This document shows, in pieces, positions 29,753 to 40,858 of a stretch of 64,000 bases of DNA. Every line of letters starts with the position of its first letter. Position 1 is the first letter of the stretch. This DNA comes from Tubulanus polymorphus (lineage: Eukaryota; Nemertea; Palaeonemertea; Tubulaniformes; Tubulanidae). The DNA lies in assembly GCF_964204645.1 (NCBI RefSeq), contig NC_134032.1, forward strand, positions 3,250,916 through 3,314,915, written 5' to 3'. The notes beneath the pieces are model-generated. The model made no database searches and was not told where the DNA came from. It saw only the letters and a program-made list of their open reading frames with translations. The translations under genes were made by a program, and so were the position numbers.

Positions 29753-30089
29753 ATGAACGATCAGAAATACGGCGAAAGTCTCCGATTTTTTCTTCTGCAT
29801 TGCAGCCAAATGAACTTCGGACTGAAGAGATTATGTGAAGCAGTTCGTGTCGTCTGTCGGACCGCTACCGACAAACTGATGACAGCAGGCGGTAGGCGAA
29901 GAGGTTTGAGAGTGCTATCAGTCGGTGCGGCTCACGGGTATCTGTTAGAAGATGCGTTCACCGAACTCGGCGATGAAGTTGGTTTCGAACGCGTCGACTG
30001 TGTTGAACCGAACGAGGTCATGTCGCTGGAGCTGGAGACTCGAATGACTGAACTCGCCAGTAAGTACGACTTCCAGTCCGAGGTCTATT
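29753..30089 (+). CDS. Histamine N-methyltransferase-like protein, N-terminal part (interrupted)
   Basis: Encodes the first ~112 residues of an S-adenosylmethionine-dependent methyltransferase. The N-terminal YGESLRFFLLHCSQM resembles the start of histamine N-methyltransferase, and LRVLSVGAAHGYLLE with VDCVEPNEVM supplies the SAM-binding glycine loop and the acidic residue after strand 2. The frame is cut at VY by an LTR retrotransposon and resumes at 37708 with the same phase. In animals such enzymes methylate small amines in the cytosol. The substrate here is not known. Confidence 0.7.
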
Positions 30090-31351
30090 GATACACCGGT
30101 CACAATCCTCTCTTTAATCGTTATCTATAAAATACTTGAGTAAGGCCCTGGCGAGAGAACGTGTCCGTGCACAAATCCGAATGAATAAATTGAAATACCG
30201 GATGATGATATTGAAGATAATATATTTTATTTACCTTGAACCTGAGAATGATTTTCCTAATCCCTATATTATGAATTCCTATCGTTCCGAAGCTTCTCCT
30301 GTCCTGCTGTCGACACTCGTCTTACTAATGTACAGATTCTCCCGATTGACTGCTCTCTCAAGATGCGGGTCCCTTTTATAGAAAGAATCGGCATTCTTTA
30401 AATACCGACTCTCCCACTCGACTTTTGGCAAGGAGCAGCAACCTTACTATCATGACTGTTTTGGTCATATAGAATTTGGCCTTAATGATTCGCTGATCTA
30501 ACATTATTTTCAAAACTGATTTGCTAAACTAACTTTTTCCTTCCAACCCTCCTGTCATGACGCGTTGTGATTTACTCACTCCTTGCTAGTCGTTGTTGAG
30601 AGATCAGCTATTGTCTGTGAATTACCAACGAGCGCATACAGACAACAGAAACTTCAGACAGCTAGTTTTAACATTTAACTCAAATTAATTTTTCTAAAAC
30701 ATTAGCGATTATTAACAATTTGTTCTTTAACAACATCTAGATTACTCAAATTAAATATCTTTTCAAAACTTTGTTTTCTTTTCTAATTACAGTACAAATT
30801 CATTGTTTCTTTTTTAAATATAATTATAATTAACTACGATTCAGAATACATTGTGATTGATTATCAATTCATAGATTATTTGAAATACTATACTAACTAT
30901 TTTATCTACAATTTAACTAATTCTATTTTAATACAGGATAAGCAAAACAACCACATCTTCCTAAACTTCCGGTTTTTCCTTTTACGGAAAGTAGCCGGGA
31001 ATATCATCAAGTATCAGCGTGATCCCTTCACGAGCCTCATTATAAATACACTCCATTGTCCCGACCCAACCAAATATGGTTCCAACTATTTAAAAGTTTT
31101 ATATAAAGATTTTCTGAATGTTTGCCAGATCTCACAGCAGAAGAACCGAGAAAGAATTGTTGTTTATAGACTGATTTATGGTTTGCGTTGGTAGATGAAA
31201 GCATCAAACAAGAACTTTCGTAATTCTTACTACTAGTACGTTCCTGTCTGACGGCTTTAACGTAACCCCTACGCATACGGAAACAACATTAAGAACATTT
31301 CTAAATACTACGAAACATTTTCAAATACAACGAAAATCTAGCTGTGGATCA
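30090..31351 (-). repeat. LTR (3' LTR in element sense)
   Basis: Matches 36444-37703 closely. The internal bases next to it read, on the minus strand, GGATAGGGAGTGT, a purine-rich stretch in the polypurine-tract position. Confidence 0.88.
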
Positions 31352-32774
31352 ACACTCCCTATCCAGTTTAAATTTCGTCCCGAAATTTTGAATTAAAACG
31401 AACTCGTGAATATCCCGCTGATACCTCTAGAACAAATCCTGAAAAAGAACATTAGTAAACAATTCATTATAACGAGTAACTATTTCTTAGAATTCGACAC
31501 TACAACGCATATTAAAGTTCATGATATAGTTTATCATAAAACCGTATTTAAAGTTCTGGATACCCAATCGGAAAAAAGTTCATTCGAGACCGCTGTCCCC
31601 GCACACTAAACAGTCGAAAGTTAAGCACAAAACAGTTCACAGTTTGAGTTTAGAATTTACCGCGAAGTGACGCAACAGCTACCAGACACAACAAGGTACG
31701 TCATGGACGGACGAATGACGTCATCCACCGCAGTTCCTCGAAGCGCGTACTGCTACGTCGATAGTACGGCAAAACGCATTGATGTTCAGCTGATACTTGC
31801 TCGCTATTCATAGACGCTATAGTACTACGGTTACTATATCGGAGTCTTTTCTCCACAGTTAATATAGAAACGGAACAGTAATGTATCTGCATCATATACT
31901 GCTTGCGCGAACAACATTCCATTGAACGTAAATGTGAATACACGGGAGCCATCTTGAACACACTCGACTTCATCCCGCTAAAATGTCTACGGAATTTCTC
32001 ATTTTTTTTCTGCTCCTTTCGTATCGCGTTGGCCAGGTGTCTTTGTCCACCCTTCATCACTTAAGTTTGTGAGTATATAGCAAGTCTTCGAGAGTGACAA
32101 GCACCGCTAACCATGGCCATAATCGCATGACTAACATCGAGCATGAATCCATCCCGTTAAAACCAACGCCCAAAGTTCGCTGTTGTATGTCGAATATTCG
32201 CTCCGTTTCTTCGTTATTTGACGAATCGGGAAATTAATATATTATATTAATATATATTAATAAAGTTGCTTGTTTATCATACTATCAGTTGCGTCGAATA
32301 GTTTCAGGATACCTCCCAACAAGTCCCCATCTCCATATGGTCACTATCAGGGGGGTACCCATCAACATCTATTGCGGTTGACAGAAGAAGGCATTCTTCC
32401 ATCGTAGTGCTGTCATATTCCGACGGTCTCATCTTCACATCCGATAAGGGTACCTTACAATCAAATAAAAACACAGAGATTATATAAAAATTTCATAACT
32501 CTTTCTTAACTGACAATCAATGACATCCATTCAGACTACAGATAATAAACCCTAGAGACTAGTGATATTTCAGCAAAAAAACCAATATTACGACAATCAA
32601 GCTATTATTCACTTTTATTTATGGTTGTCTTTATCTCCTGTATTAGATTAAACCCAGACCAGGAGTTAACTCATTGGCAACAATGCGTTATATATACTTC
32701 AGTTTTACAACACTTAAGTAATTATATTTTGATAACTTACTGAAGAGACGCTTACCGTATACAATTCATAATTT
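31352..32774. other. Internal region of the LTR element without coding homology
   Basis: Where reverse transcriptase and integrase would be expected, no such motif (for example YxDD or DNGxEF) appears in any frame. A 119-residue minus-strand frame at 31701-32060 has no recognisable family. Confidence 0.6.
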
Positions 32775-34748
32775 TCAATAGGACGTATGCATCTTGATCC
32801 AAACTCTAAATAATTCGATTATACTTACAAATTTCGTCTGACGTCTGAGGGTCTTCCACATGTGTGACAGACACCTCGGTGGCCGAGGAAGCTGTCCTGA
32901 CTTCGCCTCTGTTTTGAGTGATCGGTCAAGTGACCACCCATCTGTCCACGAATCACTACGACACGTATCTTCAAAGAGGGTGACGTGTCGTGATGTAGGG
33001 TTCGTGACTCGAAGCCTATGCCTCGATGGCATGACGCTAACAACTGACCTTGCGCTCATGAGATCACGCATTCTCAAATCATGTACTGGCTCAAAGGCTG
33101 CAATCGATGACTGAGACTTGTCAATTAACCACTTACGGTCTACGGTGACATCGCATGAAGGGGAAATAATAGTCATACGCGTGACTTTAACCGACGAAGA
33201 TTTCCCCAAGATGACATCATTACTAAAGTAAATTATGTCGGCGCCTGGCAACAAGGGAGCCTTTTTAGCATAATCGATAACTGCCTGGTTTCGTTCCAGG
33301 AAATCAACTCCGAGAATGAAGTCCGAGGTGACTCCATCCACCACGTACATAGAATGTGACACGTCCAAATTTCCTAGTACAAAATCTACGGAAATAACAC
33401 CTTTTAAATCAAACTTAGTACCATCTACCCCACGGGCGGACTGAAATTGTCCCTCCTGCAAAGGGCCATTCGATATCTGAGGATGATTGATGAAGTAATT
33501 GTTTGACACTACAGAAATATCGGCACCCGTATCAATCAAAATGTTTAACGGTGTCCCTGAATGACTACCAGTCACTCGGTTGGCGGCACTTGCCATGATT
33601 GACGGGGAATAAGCCTCCTGTCCAATAGTGTTGTTCTGACTGGAAAAGGACCCTATGTCGTTGGTTGACGTGTTACCTAAAATCATCGTAACAGGTGGAA
33701 ATTGTTCCTGACAGTGAACAGTTGGTTGACAATCGGAGTTCGAATCTCCTATCCCAACCTTTTCGTTGATTGGTATATTCGGTTTAGACGTGAGAACAAC
33801 TTGACCTCTATCCTGTTCATGGGACATTCCATTCCCAACCGGATGGTGAAAACTGCTGGCATTTGAGGTGACAGGAAAGTTCTGTCCTCTTTCAAACGAG
33901 TGACACAAATTCTCCGAAATTGACTCCTGACTAGATATCTTTGATAAAATAGTTTCCATATTACTCTGATCATTAAGACATTCCGATCGTGAATTATTAC
34001 TACTACTTGAACCTGATGACACAAGATCACATTGTATTGCTGATTCGGAGGTTGCTGGGTACCTATACTGATCAAAAGCGCCTTCGTGACAATCTAAATG
34101 AGACTTCCTATCTCTAAAAAGGTCATCTGCCGAATCCGTCGGACCATTAACCCCTCTAGGGTGTGACCTATCCATACTAATATTGTCACTCGAGCACGCC
34201 ATATCAGCACGTACCTCCTGCAATTTAACCGGATCGCTAACCGTAACCCTCCTGTGTCTTTTTATATGCTCGTAAGTAGTCGACAACTGGGAATTGTCCC
34301 TCCAGATGTCCTCAAAATTGGATCCCTGATCCATATAAAAATTTCCATCTAACGACAACTGGGAATTGTCCCTCCAGCTATCCCCAAAGTTACGATCTTG
34401 AATGTCATAAACGTCATCAGCACCCCATGAAGGAGTGTGATGGCCGGCAAACCTATCTAAATTCAGAGACTCACTGTCATGAAAGTAATACGCAGTACAA
34501 TTTTCCTCAGGTCCAAAATAATCGTCAACTGAATCAGCTAGCATGTCGCCCTGATCAAATGACATGTCAAATATATCCTCCCTATCGTCCTCAAAATAAT
34601 CATCATCATCATCAAAAATATAATTATCAATTACCGGACTGTCATTATCATAACTATGATAACCCGAATATGTGTCATCCCACCAATAATCACTCCTTAT
34701 TAACGAGTCCGGCGAGGGCTCAGTTGACCATTCATTGCGCGACCCCAC
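32775..34748 (-). CDS. Retropepsin-like protease polyprotein of the LTR element
   Basis: A frame of 657 residues in the -1 phase relative to gag. The first 350 residues are Asp/Ser-rich and low in complexity, with a 20-residue phrase (DNSQLS near 125 and again near 150) repeated. The protease core follows: LNILIDTGADISVVS (active-site DTG), then SDFILGVDFLERN, the ILGxDFL signature of gypsy-type aspartic proteases. About 150 further residues have no family match, and the frame then ends. The true start is probably by -1 frameshift from gag, because the frame opens just after the gag stop at 34751. Confidence 0.75.
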   Translation of the reverse strand: MGSRNEWSTEPSPDSLIRSDYWWDDTYSGYHSYDNDSPVIDNYIFDDDDDYFEDDREDIFDMSFDQGDMLADSVDDYFGPEENCTAYYFHDSESLNLDRFAGHHTPSWGADDVYDIQDRNFGDSWRDNSQLSLDGNFYMDQGSNFEDIWRDNSQLSTTYEHIKRHRRVTVSDPVKLQEVRADMACSSDNISMDRSHPRGVNGPTDSADDLFRDRKSHLDCHEGAFDQYRYPATSESAIQCDLVSSGSSSSNNSRSECLNDQSNMETILSKISSQESISENLCHSFERGQNFPVTSNASSFHHPVGNGMSHEQDRGQVVLTSKPNIPINEKVGIGDSNSDCQPTVHCQEQFPPVTMILGNTSTNDIGSFSSQNNTIGQEAYSPSIMASAANRVTGSHSGTPLNILIDTGADISVVSNNYFINHPQISNGPLQEGQFQSARGVDGTKFDLKGVISVDFVLGNLDVSHSMYVVDGVTSDFILGVDFLERNQAVIDYAKKAPLLPGADIIYFSNDVILGKSSSVKVTRMTIISPSCDVTVDRKWLIDKSQSSIAAFEPVHDLRMRDLMSARSVVSVMPSRHRLRVTNPTSRHVTLFEDTCRSDSWTDGWSLDRSLKTEAKSGQLPRPPRCLSHMWKTLRRQTKFVSIIELFRVWIKMHTSY

Positions 34749-34750
34749 CC

Positions 34751-35818
34751 TTATCGGTCCATAGGATGAGGTCTCCGGTCGTTTCCCTGACCAAATGTTC
34801 GATTAACCCGTTGGGAATCACACCCAAGATTCTGTGACCGAAACTGACCCCTACCAGAATTTTGGGGACGGCGATTATCACGCTGAAATGCGTCCCGGTT
34901 TGGCGAGACCCGTGACCTTTGTTGGTCGTAACGCCACGTCGGGCAATTCCTGGCGTAATGACCAGGGGCGTGACATTGAAAGCACACCACCTGGCCATCC
35001 TGTGACCTTTGTGACGGGCGGCTTTCGCTATAAAATGTGGCTCTATCATTCCGCTGAGTACGGGTAGACTTCTGGATGTCCATAATTTGGCGGAACATGT
35101 CCCGTAACTCAGTCATAACGTCACCCATCGCTTTATTTGGTTCGGTCCCAATTTGCGATACCTTGGGAGAAGACAGAGCTTTACGTTGTTCGATATGCTC
35201 CGCCATTCTGGCTGCCTCCCATGCATCCCTAAATGTCGTCGGACGCTGTGACAACAGGTAGACAGAGATGTCAGGGCGAGAGTTGTTAATTAGTAACATC
35301 TTTTTCTGGTGGTCCGAAAATTTCAAACTCGAGGCCACACGATCGATCTCTTCCGCAAACCTATCGACCGGTTGTGTCTCCCCCTGTCGCATCGTCGTCA
35401 AAGCCGACTCCTTGACCAAAGCCCACGAGGTGGGGCTAAATCGCGCGCAAAACGCACGGACAATATTTTCCCAGGGAGTGACAACTTTGCCACCGGCCGC
35501 ATCGGTTCCCTGATCAATTCGAAGATCATTAAATAAGATTAGGGCCGGGCCAGCCATAAACCAATACAACTGTTTCTTTTAAGCGTCATCGTTCCAACCC
35601 CTTAGATCGGCCAAACGGTCAAATCCTTTGAACCAATCAGAGACGCACTGGTCGTCTCGTCCCGTAAATTTAGGGAGCAAAGAGAAATTCATGAACGCCG
35701 TGGCTGTGTCCACCTGTTCGCGAAGGCCAGAGAGGGCCTGCAGAACAGTGTCGTTGCTTACAGCGGATCGTTCCCGTGAGCCACCCGCACCGTACGTCGT
35801 CTCCCCTCCAGTCGACAT
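34751..35818 (-). pseudogene. Gag of the LTR element with an internal stop codon
   Basis: Starts with MSTGGETTYGAGGSRER and includes LLPKFTGRDDQCVSDWFKGF, typical of Ty3/gypsy-type gag. It meets an in-frame TAA at 35579-35581 and continues in the same frame with a capsid-like helical part (PWENIVRAFCARFSP, MRQGETQPVDRFAEEI) and a zinc knuckle CFQCHAPGHYARNC, ending in an Arg/Gln-rich tail. Gag would form the cytoplasmic particle around the element RNA. The stop makes this copy defective unless it is read through. Confidence 0.8.
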
Positions 35819-35879
35819 TGTATATCTTTAAACGAATACTAATCTTAAATAACATTTTAAAAATGTCCAACCCAAAAAA

Positions 35880-36260
35880 CAGATGTAGGTTCGATTCCCC
35901 ATCCTGGCTGGACGGTTTTGGCAATTCACAAGGTGGAGGGTTCGAACCCCTCAATGGCTGTAGTGCAGCCCCATCGGTGTCGACCTGCATGGCGAGTGGG
36001 TTAGAATCCCACAGAGGTCCCCGACACTCCTCCGGTATTACACATGAGCGTGCAGTGGTGGGTTCGAATCCCACGACGGCTCTCGAAGTTCCTCCGGAAT
36101 CTCAAATGGTCGTGCACTTCGCGGGTTCGAATTCCGCAATGTCTCAACAGGGACGACCGGTGTTGGCAGTGGGTTCGAATCCCACAATGGTTCCCGAAAC
36201 TCCACCGGAATTTCAAATGGTTTCGTTTGAGGTGGGTTCGACTCCCACAATAGCTTTTCG
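35880..36260. repeat. Array of seven tRNA T-arm-like units in the retrotransposon leader
   Basis: GGTTCGAxTCC-type B-box/T-arm cores stand at 35888, 35939, 35999, 36061, 36123, 36171 and 36235, spaced 48-64 bases. Most are flanked by GTGG...CCAC arms able to form a T-stem. Spacer pieces such as CTCCGGAATxTCAAATGGT also repeat. No A boxes or acceptor stems are associated. The array lies between gag and the 5' LTR. Confidence 0.8.
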
Positions 36261-36424
36261 AATGTTGGGTTGGTTGTAGCGCGGCGCTTCTTAGAAAATG
36301 CGTTCTTCGCACGACAATGTGAGCATATAAAAATGTATACCATTTGAACAACAATTAATTACTAATGCAAAAGTTTCCGGCACAACTGAACAGTATGGGT
36401 TTCGGCACCAGTGATACGCCAATA

Positions 36425-36443
36425 TCCCGGGTTTCGGCACCAG
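36425..36443 (-). promoter_or_regulatory. Primer-binding site
   Basis: On the element strand the LTR end (TATCA) is followed by one C and then TGGTGCCGAAACCCGGGA, an 18-base stretch that starts with TGG as expected for pairing with a tRNA 3' CCA end. A partial second copy with an LTR-like GTATCACTGG lies at about 36394-36416. Confidence 0.7.
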
Positions 36444-37703
36444 TGATACACCGGTCACAATCCTCTCTTTAATCGTTATCTATAAAATACTTGAGTAAGG
36501 CCCTGGCGAGAGAACGTGTCCGTGCACAAATCCGAATGAAAAAATTGAAATACCGGATGATAATATTGAAGATAATATATTTTATTTACCTTGAACCTGA
36601 AAATGATTTTCCTAATCCCTATATTATGAATCCCTATCGTTCCGAAGCTTCTCCTGTCCTGCTGTCGACACTCGTCTTACTAAGGTACAGATTCTCCCGA
36701 TTGACTGCTCTCTCAAGATGCGGGTCCCTTTTATAGAAAGAATCGGTATTCTTAAAATACCGACTCTCCCACTCGACTTTTGGCAAGGAGCAGCAACCTT
36801 ACTGTCATGACTGTTTTGGTCATATAGAATTTGGCCTTAATGATTCGCTGTTCTAAAATTATTTTCAAAACTGATTTGCTAAACTAACTTTTTTCTTCCA
36901 ACCCTCCTGTCATGACGCGTTGTGATTTACTCACTCCTTGCTAGTCGTTGTTGAGAGATCAGCTATTGTCTGTGAATTACCAACGAGCGCATACAGACAA
37001 CAGAAACTTCAGACAGCTAGTTTTAACATTTAACTCAAATTAATTTTTCTAAAACATTAGCGATTATTAACAATTTGTTCTTTAACAACATCTAGATTAC
37101 TCAAATTAAATATCTTTTCAAAACTTTGTTTTCTTTTCTAATTACAGTACAAATTCATTGTTTCTTTTTTAAATATTATAATTAACTACGATTCAGAATA
37201 CATTGTGATTGATTATCAATTCTTAGATTATTTGAAATACTATACTAACTATATTATCTACAATTTAACTAATTCTATTTTAATACAGGATAAGCAAAAC
37301 AACCACATCTTCCTAAACTTCCGGTTTTTCCTTTTACGGAAATTAGCCGGGAATATCATCAAGTAACAGCGTGATCCCTTCACGAGCCTCATTATAAATA
37401 CACTCCATTGTCCCGACCCAACCAAATATGGTTCCAACTATTTAAAAGTTTTATATAAAGATTTTCTGAATGTTTGCCAGATCTCACAGCAGAAGAACCG
37501 AGAAAGAATTGTTGTTTATAGACTGATTTATGGTTTGCGTTGGTAGATGAAAGCATCAAACAAGAACTTTCGTAATTCTTACTACTAGTACGTTCTTGTC
37601 TGACGGCTTTAACGTAACCCCCACGCATACGGAAACAACATTAAGAACATTTCTAAATACTACGAAACATTTTCAAATACTACGAAAATCTAGCTGTGGA
37701 TCA
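36444..37703 (-). repeat. LTR (5' LTR in element sense)
   Basis: Nearly identical to 30090-31351. On the minus strand it begins TGATCC and ends TATCA. Confidence 0.88.
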
Positions 37704-38269
37704 CTATAGACGTAAATTCTCTAGCGAGGAGGTGCCTTCTTTCTTGCCGAACGACTTCTACGATTTGATCATTTTTTCGCACGTTCTCTATTACTTCGAC
37801 GATCCGGCGGAATGTCTGGAAGTGTCGCTTTATAAGTTAACTAACGAGTGTGGACGAGTTTTCCTGAGCTCATCGACGAAGACCTATTATTTCAGCATCA
37901 CTCGAGAAATCAAAGCCCTCACCGATGACGGTTCATCGCCCATTCCCTGCGGACTAGTTGAAATAGATGAACACCTACGCGCTGAAGCTGCTAAGATGAA
38001 AGCGGTTTCGCGCTCGACCGACGAGGGCGCGATTTCTGGTGCACCTAGCTCTGAAACCGGTCAGATCGTGCCTCAACGAACAGGACGCAGCCATTCGTAG
38101 AATGGGTGATGCGATACTGACGTTCATCGCGGGTCGGGATATCGATACCTTACTGGAAACATCGCGCGCACAACTTCAGATTATCATCCGTAAATACGTC
38201 GTCTATAATTATGGATTCCCGATGTTGCCTATAACCCTCGAACACTTTTTATTGGCCAGAAACGTCTGA
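37704..38269 (+). pseudogene. Histamine N-methyltransferase-like protein, C-terminal part
   Basis: It continues the frame of 29753-30089 after the CTAT duplication: RKFSSEEVPSFLPNDFYDLI, then FSHVLYYFDDPAECLEVSLY, which matches the HNMT segment around its MLYYV motif. After about 38000 the frame changes by one step: AEAAKMK is in one frame, whereas CLNEQDAAIRRMGDAILTFI to the final HFLLARNV is in another, ending at the TGA at 38267. One indel in the host gene, or an assembly error, is therefore present in addition to the retrotransposon. Confidence 0.65.
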
Positions 38270-38923
38270 GGAACTGACGCACGTTTAAATACCGTATATT
38301 CGTGGGTCCAAGGACTGACTCTCAAATATACGTTGATCCATCGAATAAACCTGACCGGGCCCGTACCGAGCGAACCCTTGAATTTTCAAAGTACCCTTCT
38401 ATCAATCGCTGGGGTCAGAAAATTCGGTTCAAGATTTTTTTTGAGATTTAGAAATAGGTTCCCTGTTTTTTATCTTTGGAAATTGTAATCCAATAATATG
38501 TAGAAATTAAAATGGATATTTTTTACTTATCCTTATAATTAAAAACCGGAAGACACGATGCTTCAGCCTCTCTTTCTTTAGGGACCATCGTCGGGTGTTG
38601 GGTATATAGTATTTTCTTGATTCCGATCGCGGATACAAAAATGACGCGTTCTATGTCAAACAAATCGTTATTTCTCTCTGCTTATATACATGCAGGTCTA
38701 TATGCGAATAGTTTTGTCAAATAAAATGTCATGGAATACAATTCTATACATTTCACCTTTTTGTTGTTGTGATTGAGTTTTTATTGGCGGATTTCCAAAT
38801 AGCCAGAACCTGATATTCATTTCATAATGCGACGATTGACCCTCCAAATGTAACGTGGCTCTGCCCTGTCTGTCCGGGGGGCACTCCACCAACCAGCACA
38901 AACTAGGGGTCCAGGGACACCAT
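38270..38923. other. Intergenic region
   Basis: The 3' flank of the methyltransferase-like gene, with no gene visible. Confidence 0.45.
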
Positions 38924-39995
38924 GCCCACTTGGGAAGTGGTTCCAAATGCTCAACAATCTAACAATTTCAATATTCAACACCCCCTGGTGACCATATTCA
39001 AAACCCAATGACCTCGAAACTCACCACAATCATAGAACATGTCATGAACTACAACTTTGCAATTGATCATGGTAACAAAATATGCCTAGGTACCAATATA
39101 ATAAGGAAATACTAAGTTATTCTACTATTCAACGCCCCCTGGTGACCATATAGAAAAACTTATGTCCTTAAAACTCGCAACAATCATAGATGATGTCATG
39201 AGCTACAACTTTCCAATTGATTGTGGTTACAAAATATGCTTAGGTACGAATATAATAAAGAAATGCTAAGATATTGCATTATTCAACGCCCCCTGGTGGC
39301 CATATACAAAATCCAATGACCTTGAAACTCACCACAATCATAGAACACGTTATGAGCTACAACTTTCTAGATGATTGTGGTAACAAAATACGCTTAGGTA
39401 TCAATATAATGTGGAAAAACTTTTTCCCACTTTTGAAATTTTTAAATTTGATGGCCGCCAATTGCATCATAATTGGCTGATGAAAAATACCTGTCTCAGG
39501 TATTAAACATCCCTTTCCAAAGAATACCCATCACAAATTGCAATAAGAAATGGTAAACCAGTAGGAAGCTACAGGACTCAGGATTCGGGCCAAAATTAAC
39601 ATTTTTGGGCACTGAAAAGGTCATAGGACGGCCATCTTGAGTCTGATCGACCTAATTTTTGTAATGCTGATGAACCCTGGAGGGATTCACATATATCCGA
39701 AAGATCAAGCTAATTGATCAAAGCGTCTTCAAAATTTCCCTCAAAAAGTTCAAAAATGTGTAAAAAGTGCTGATTTTGGCGAACAGCAATGGCAGTCGGG
39801 CATCTTGATTCTGACAGGGCCAGTTTTTGGGCTGAAGATGGGTCTAGGGTAGATACATGTGTAACCCAAATATCAAGACGTTACCTTGAAGCATCTTCAA
39901 AACTTCCCAAAATAACTGGATTCCGTCTACGGACGGACGGACGACGGACGAAAAGTGAACGCAATAGCCCGCTGGGACTAAAGTCCCAAGTGGGC
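38924..39995. mobile_element. Non-autonomous element with three ~154-bp internal tandem repeats
   Basis: GCCCACTTGGGA at 38924 is mirrored by TCCCAAGTGGGC at 39984-39995. Inside, a ~154-bp unit starting CAACGCCCCCTGGTGACCAT is repeated at 38976, 39130 and 39284. The right part ends with a GACGGACGGACG simple repeat and AGCCCGCTGGGACTAAAG. This right end resembles a very common mollusc/annelid-type interspersed repeat (memory). Short-element cores of tandem ~150-bp units also occur in bivalve pearl-like elements. Confidence 0.6.
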
Positions 39996-40858
39996 AAAAA
40001 AAAGAAAGAACAACCTGCGGGAACGCATATATACTATATATTTCAGTGGTTGCCTGAAAGGCGGCCGCCAACAAACTAACCCCATTCCCGCCAAAACTTC
40101 GAAATATATACGTTACATGAAGGTGGCAGCACCGAACGGAGGCTGTTGAATAAACTGCCGAATAAAGAAACGGCAACTGAGATAAGAACACTCAGGCTAT
40201 AAACAACACAACAGGGCTCAGTTTCACAAAACAAAAATTTAACTCAAATTTTTGGTGTAATTGCCATTGGTTACTTTATGTTTTCTTTCGCGCACTCCTT
40301 GACAAACCAGGAAGTAAAATATACATGCATCAACGACCTTGATAATATCGCGCATGAAAAAAGTGTCTGTGTAACCGAAACTAAGTATTAATCCATAGTT
40401 CAATTAGGGTCGAATCCCGCAGTAGACAATAATAATTATTTTGTCATTCAACTCAAGAAAAGAGTCGACTTAAGCAGCCAAAGGGAATTTATTATCAATC
40501 CTCATATAGGCCTGCAAAGAAACCATCGACATAATAGGGATGTTGTAGCGAAAAAATGTTTTTTTAAGCCGGCCTCTGCTAAATAAAAAGTTTCGGTCCC
40601 CAATTTCCTTAACAAAAAATGACATTGGTCGGTGTTCTTATCTGTTACTAATACTTGCATTTCGAAAGATAAACCGTACTTACCCGGAATGATGTTACCA
40701 ATTCTATATGTCAACGTTAGATCGTTCACGCGTTGAGTTTTAATTGCGCCCCTCTTCTCGTTCCGTGCTACAAAAAAACTTCCAACTTCCGCTTCCAACT
40801 TCAATGGCCGGATCAGTCGGTCTTGGGTTCCGTTAGTGAAAACCATGATAACGTTCAA
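39996..40858. other. Intergenic region
   Basis: No supported gene. Overlapping short frames on both strands near 40500-40860 have no family pattern. Confidence 0.45.

Larger units (their letters stand above)
30090..37703 (-). mobile_element. LTR retrotransposon without reverse transcriptase, inserted in an exon
   Basis: Two ~1.26-kb long terminal repeats (30090-31351 and 36444-37703), each beginning TGAT and ending ATCA, are flanked by the 4-bp duplication CTAT (30086-30089 and 37704-37707). By eye the repeats differ at about 20 positions. The coding strand is minus: leader, gag with zinc knuckle, and retropepsin-type protease. No reverse transcriptase, RNase H or integrase follows before the 3' LTR, so the copy is non-autonomous or internally deleted. 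Gag and protease features suggest a Ty3/gypsy-like affiliation. Confidence 0.85.

Noticed and set aside
32860-33114. Plus-strand frames opposite the LTR-element protease region
   Set aside because: Shadows of the gag-protease frames on the minus strand.
35670-36354. Frames with phrases such as GFEPTT, WDSNP and CGIRTH
   Set aside because: These are the usual translations of tRNA T-arm sequences and not proteins; they come from the T-arm array.
40502-40858. 118-residue minus-strand frame upstream of the BEL/Pao relic
   Set aside because: Overlaps the retroelement coding direction in antisense and shows no recognisable family.
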